DNA from: Bacteroidia bacterium
GTDB lineage: Bacteria; Bacteroidota; Bacteroidia; J057; JADKCL01
DNA length: 64,000 nt
Assembly (NCBI GenBank): GCA_020635905.1
Contig: JACJYV010000001.1
Location: 868,001 to 932,000 of the forward strand
Direction: 5' to 3'
Part shown: in pieces, positions 61,930 to 64,000 of the stretch
Layout of the letters: every line of letters starts with the position of its first letter
Numbering within the stretch: the first letter of the stretch is position 1
The notes under the pieces: generated by a model
The model's database searches: none
What the model saw: the letters and a program-made list of their open reading frames with translations, nothing else
Told to the model about the DNA's origin: nothing
Made by a program: the position numbers and the translations under genes

Positions 61930-64000
61930 ATGTGTCAAAGACTGCTGCTTCGCCTTTTTCCTTTTTGGGTTGGGTTAATTTTTGTTCCGCAACTCCTGCA
62001 GGCCCAGGTTACCTCCCAATTTTCCGGTTCCCCCCAGTCTGGCTGTAGCCCTCTGGTAGTCAGTTTTACCGATCTTTCGACCGGTCCCGTCACTACCTGG
62101 AACTGGAATTTTGGCAACGGAAACACCTCCACCCTGCAAAATCCCGCTGCCGTTTACGTTACGCCCGGCACCTATACCGTCACCCTGACCGTTTCAGATG
62201 GCGGTACGAATGATGTGGAAACCAAAGTGGCCTACGTGACGGTTTTCAATAATCCTACCTCCAATTTTACCGCTACCTCTCCCGTAAATGGCTGTGCGCC
62301 CCATACGGTCAGCTTTCAGGACCTGTCCACTCCAGGCGATGGCGCCATCAACAGCTGGCTCTGGGACTTTGGCGACGGAAATACTTCCACCGCCCAGAAT
62401 CCCAGCCACACCTACGTGAACCCGGGCTCATTCAACGTGACCCTGGTGGTCACGGATGTGAATGGGTGCTCCCATACCTTTGTTATTCCCAATTATGTCA
62501 ATGTTTCCACCCCGCCTGTGGCCAGTTTCAATGCTGCACCTTTGGCTGCCTGCAACCCGCCTTTGAATGTGAATTTCAATAATAATTCCTCTGGCGGGGC
62601 CGCTCCTTTAAGTTATCAGTGGGATTTTGGGGATGGAAATACCAGCACGGCGCAAAATCCAACCCATACCTATAATGCCACGGGCAGTTTCACCGTGACC
62701 CTGATCACCACGGATGTGAACGGTTGTGCCGACACTTTGGTGATCAGCAATTATGTGAATATCAACCCAATCGTGGCAAGTTTTAGCGGGACAACCAATA
62801 CCTGCGAAGGGCAGGCGGCCACTTTCACCGACCTTTCCACGGGCGGGGTTACCAACTGGGCCTGGGATTTTGGCGATGGCGGTACATCCAATGCCCAAAA
62901 TCCCTCTCACACCTACGCAACCGCGGGCACCTATACCGTAACCCTGGCTGCCACAGGCGGCGGCTGCGGCGACACCCTGGTGCAACCCAATTTTATTGTG
63001 GTTGATCCGGCTCCCACTGCCCTTTTCACCCAGGATACAGCCAGCAGTTGCGAGGTTCCCTTTACCGTCAATTTTACCGATCAGTCCACAGGAGCGACTT
63101 CCTGGGCCTGGGACTTTGGCGACGGCAGCACCTCCACGGCTCAAAATCCCTCGCATACCTACCTTACGCCGGGCAATTTTCCCGTCACCCTCACCGTAAC
63201 CTCAGCCAACGGCTGCACCAACACCTTCGTTTTCAACAACATATCTATTGTCGAGCCTGTGGCCAATTTCAACGGGCTGCCTCCCACGGGTTGCATTCCC
63301 CTGAACGTGACTTTTAACGACCTTAGTACCTCTCCTTCTCCCATTGTGAGCTGGCAGTGGGATTTTGGGGACGGAAATACCTCCAATGCACAGAATCCAA
63401 GCAATACCTACCTGGCTATAGGTTCTTACACGGTCACGCTGATTATTACCAACGCCCAGGGCTGTACAGATACCCTGGTTCGCACCAATTATATCAATGT
63501 GGGGGATGTGCCTTTTGCCTCTTTCACTGCCACTCCACTTACGGCCTGCGTCAACGAACCCATTCAGTTTACGGATCTTTCCACCAACGCCACCACCTGG
63601 TTCTGGCAATTTGGGGACGGCGGGACTTCCAACGCCCAAAATCCGGCCTATGCATATCAGGATACGGGCTGTTTCACCGTGACTCTTACCGTTTCCAATA
63701 ATGGCTGCATTGACGACACCACCATTGTCAATTATATCTGTATTTCGCCTCCATTGGCCCTTTTCAACCTCAATCCTGCCGTGGGTTGTGCGGTGCCGCA
63801 TACTGTATTTTTCACAGATCAATCCATCCTGCCAGACACCTGGTTTTGGGATTTTGGGGACGGCAATACGTCAACTGCGCAAAATCCCATCCATACCTAC
63901 AACACCACGGGTTCGTTTACGGTCACACTAACGGTCACAGACACAGTGACGGGTTGTATGGATGACCAGACAGCCCAGGTCAATATTTCCATCCCAGACG
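61930..64000 (+). CDS. Large secreted protein with tandem PKD domains (3' end outside window)
   Basis: The frame opens at the ATG at 61930 and stays open to the window edge (690 codons). After a signal peptide (ending LLQAQ) there are eight consecutive PKD domains, each about 80-85 residues, with recurring WDFGDGNTSTAQNPSHTY, GTYTVTLxVTDxNGC-type strands and one conserved Cys pair per repeat (for example SGCSPLVVSF, NGCAPHTVSF, AACNPPLNVNF). Such arrays serve as stalks of large adhesins or enzymes that are exported by T9SS and usually end in a CHU_C domain; that end lies outside the window. DNA-level repeats of GGGATTTTGGGGATGGAAAT occur here and in the PKD repeat near 42.6 kb. Confidence 0.9.
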   Translation, partial: MCQRLLLRLFPFWVGLIFVPQLLQAQVTSQFSGSPQSGCSPLVVSFTDLSTGPVTTWNWNFGNGNTSTLQNPAAVYVTPGTYTVTLTVSDGGTNDVETKVAYVTVFNNPTSNFTATSPVNGCAPHTVSFQDLSTPGDGAINSWLWDFGDGNTSTAQNPSHTYVNPGSFNVTLVVTDVNGCSHTFVIPNYVNVSTPPVASFNAAPLAACNPPLNVNFNNNSSGGAAPLSYQWDFGDGNTSTAQNPTHTYNATGSFTVTLITTDVNGCADTLVISNYVNINPIVASFSGTTNTCEGQAATFTDLSTGGVTNWAWDFGDGGTSNAQNPSHTYATAGTYTVTLAATGGGCGDTLVQPNFIVVDPAPTALFTQDTASSCEVPFTVNFTDQSTGATSWAWDFGDGSTSTAQNPSHTYLTPGNFPVTLTVTSANGCTNTFVFNNISIVEPVANFNGLPPTGCIPLNVTFNDLSTSPSPIVSWQWDFGDGNTSNAQNPSNTYLAIGSYTVTLIITNAQGCTDTLVRTNYINVGDVPFASFTATPLTACVNEPIQFTDLSTNATTWFWQFGDGGTSNAQNPAYAYQDTGCFTVTLTVSNNGCIDDTTIVNYICISPPLALFNLNPAVGCAVPHTVFFTDQSILPDTWFWDFGDGNTSTAQNPIHTYNTTGSFTVTLTVTDTVTGCMDDQTAQVNISIPD

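Overview
ORGANISM. The window is chromosomal DNA of a free-living member of the Bacteroidota, probably of the Saprospiria type. The evidence is several secreted proteins with a C-terminal type IX secretion (T9SS) sorting domain of the xPNP type, eight PKD repeats in one partial protein, three TonB-dependent outer-membrane receptors, lipoproteins with Bacteroidota-type signals, almost no Shine-Dalgarno sequences, and a promoter of the TTTG / TAnnTTTG class. Base composition is near 50% GC across housekeeping genes and visibly AT-richer in several likely acquired genes (17.1-18.3, 25.3-26.2, 35.2-37.2 and 54.2-55.4 kb).

LAYOUT. 0-25 kb is mostly a purine/urate catabolism region on the minus strand: xanthine dehydrogenase (xdhA, xdhB, xdhC), membrane urate hydroxylase PuuD, HIU hydrolase (uraH), OHCU decarboxylase (uraD), allantoinase (allB), allantoicase (alc), a DUF6986/CitE-like lyase cut by the window edge, and an AraC regulator. 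Together these convert xanthine to ureidoglycolate plus urea. Set into it are a cobalamin riboswitch with a BtuB receptor and a BtuG-like surface lipoprotein (2.6-5.9 kb), a toxin-like protein (5.9-7.3 kb), a YdeI-family gene split by a 122-bp inverted-repeat element with a 4-bp target duplication, a frameshifted PhoD phosphatase and a DUF1016 nuclease with internal palindromic repeats.

25-35 kb holds a two-gene TIR-like/DUF2188 unit, a FecA-like receptor, an arylsulfotransferase-like protein and a lipid kinase, transglutaminase and CoA-transferase group. 35-41.6 kb is a defence-island-like stretch: an RloA/RloB (AbiL-type) pair, a second copy of the small inverted-repeat element, and then the most unusual locus in the window. 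That locus is a 948-residue protein joining a degenerate HsdM methyltransferase, an HsdS-like DNA recognition domain and a histidine kinase, followed by a response regulator with an unknown output domain. I read it as a possible DNA-sensing two-component system.

41.7-51 kb is envelope and secreted functions (SGNH hydrolase, lipoproteins, secreted hydrolase, sensor kinase, TonB receptor). 51-57.5 kb combines a ParE-type toxin-antitoxin pair, groES-groEL, a toxin-antitoxin-SecB-like chaperone (TAC) module whose toxin frame is broken, and htpG. groES and htpG both carry sigma-54-like -24/-12 motifs about 47 bp before the start codon. 57.5-64 kb holds a membrane protein, a calcium-loop protein behind two copies of a perfect palindromic operator, kptA, two small membrane proteins, an AtoE-type transporter and the start of a large PKD-repeat secreted protein. 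No rRNA, tRNA or CRISPR array was seen.
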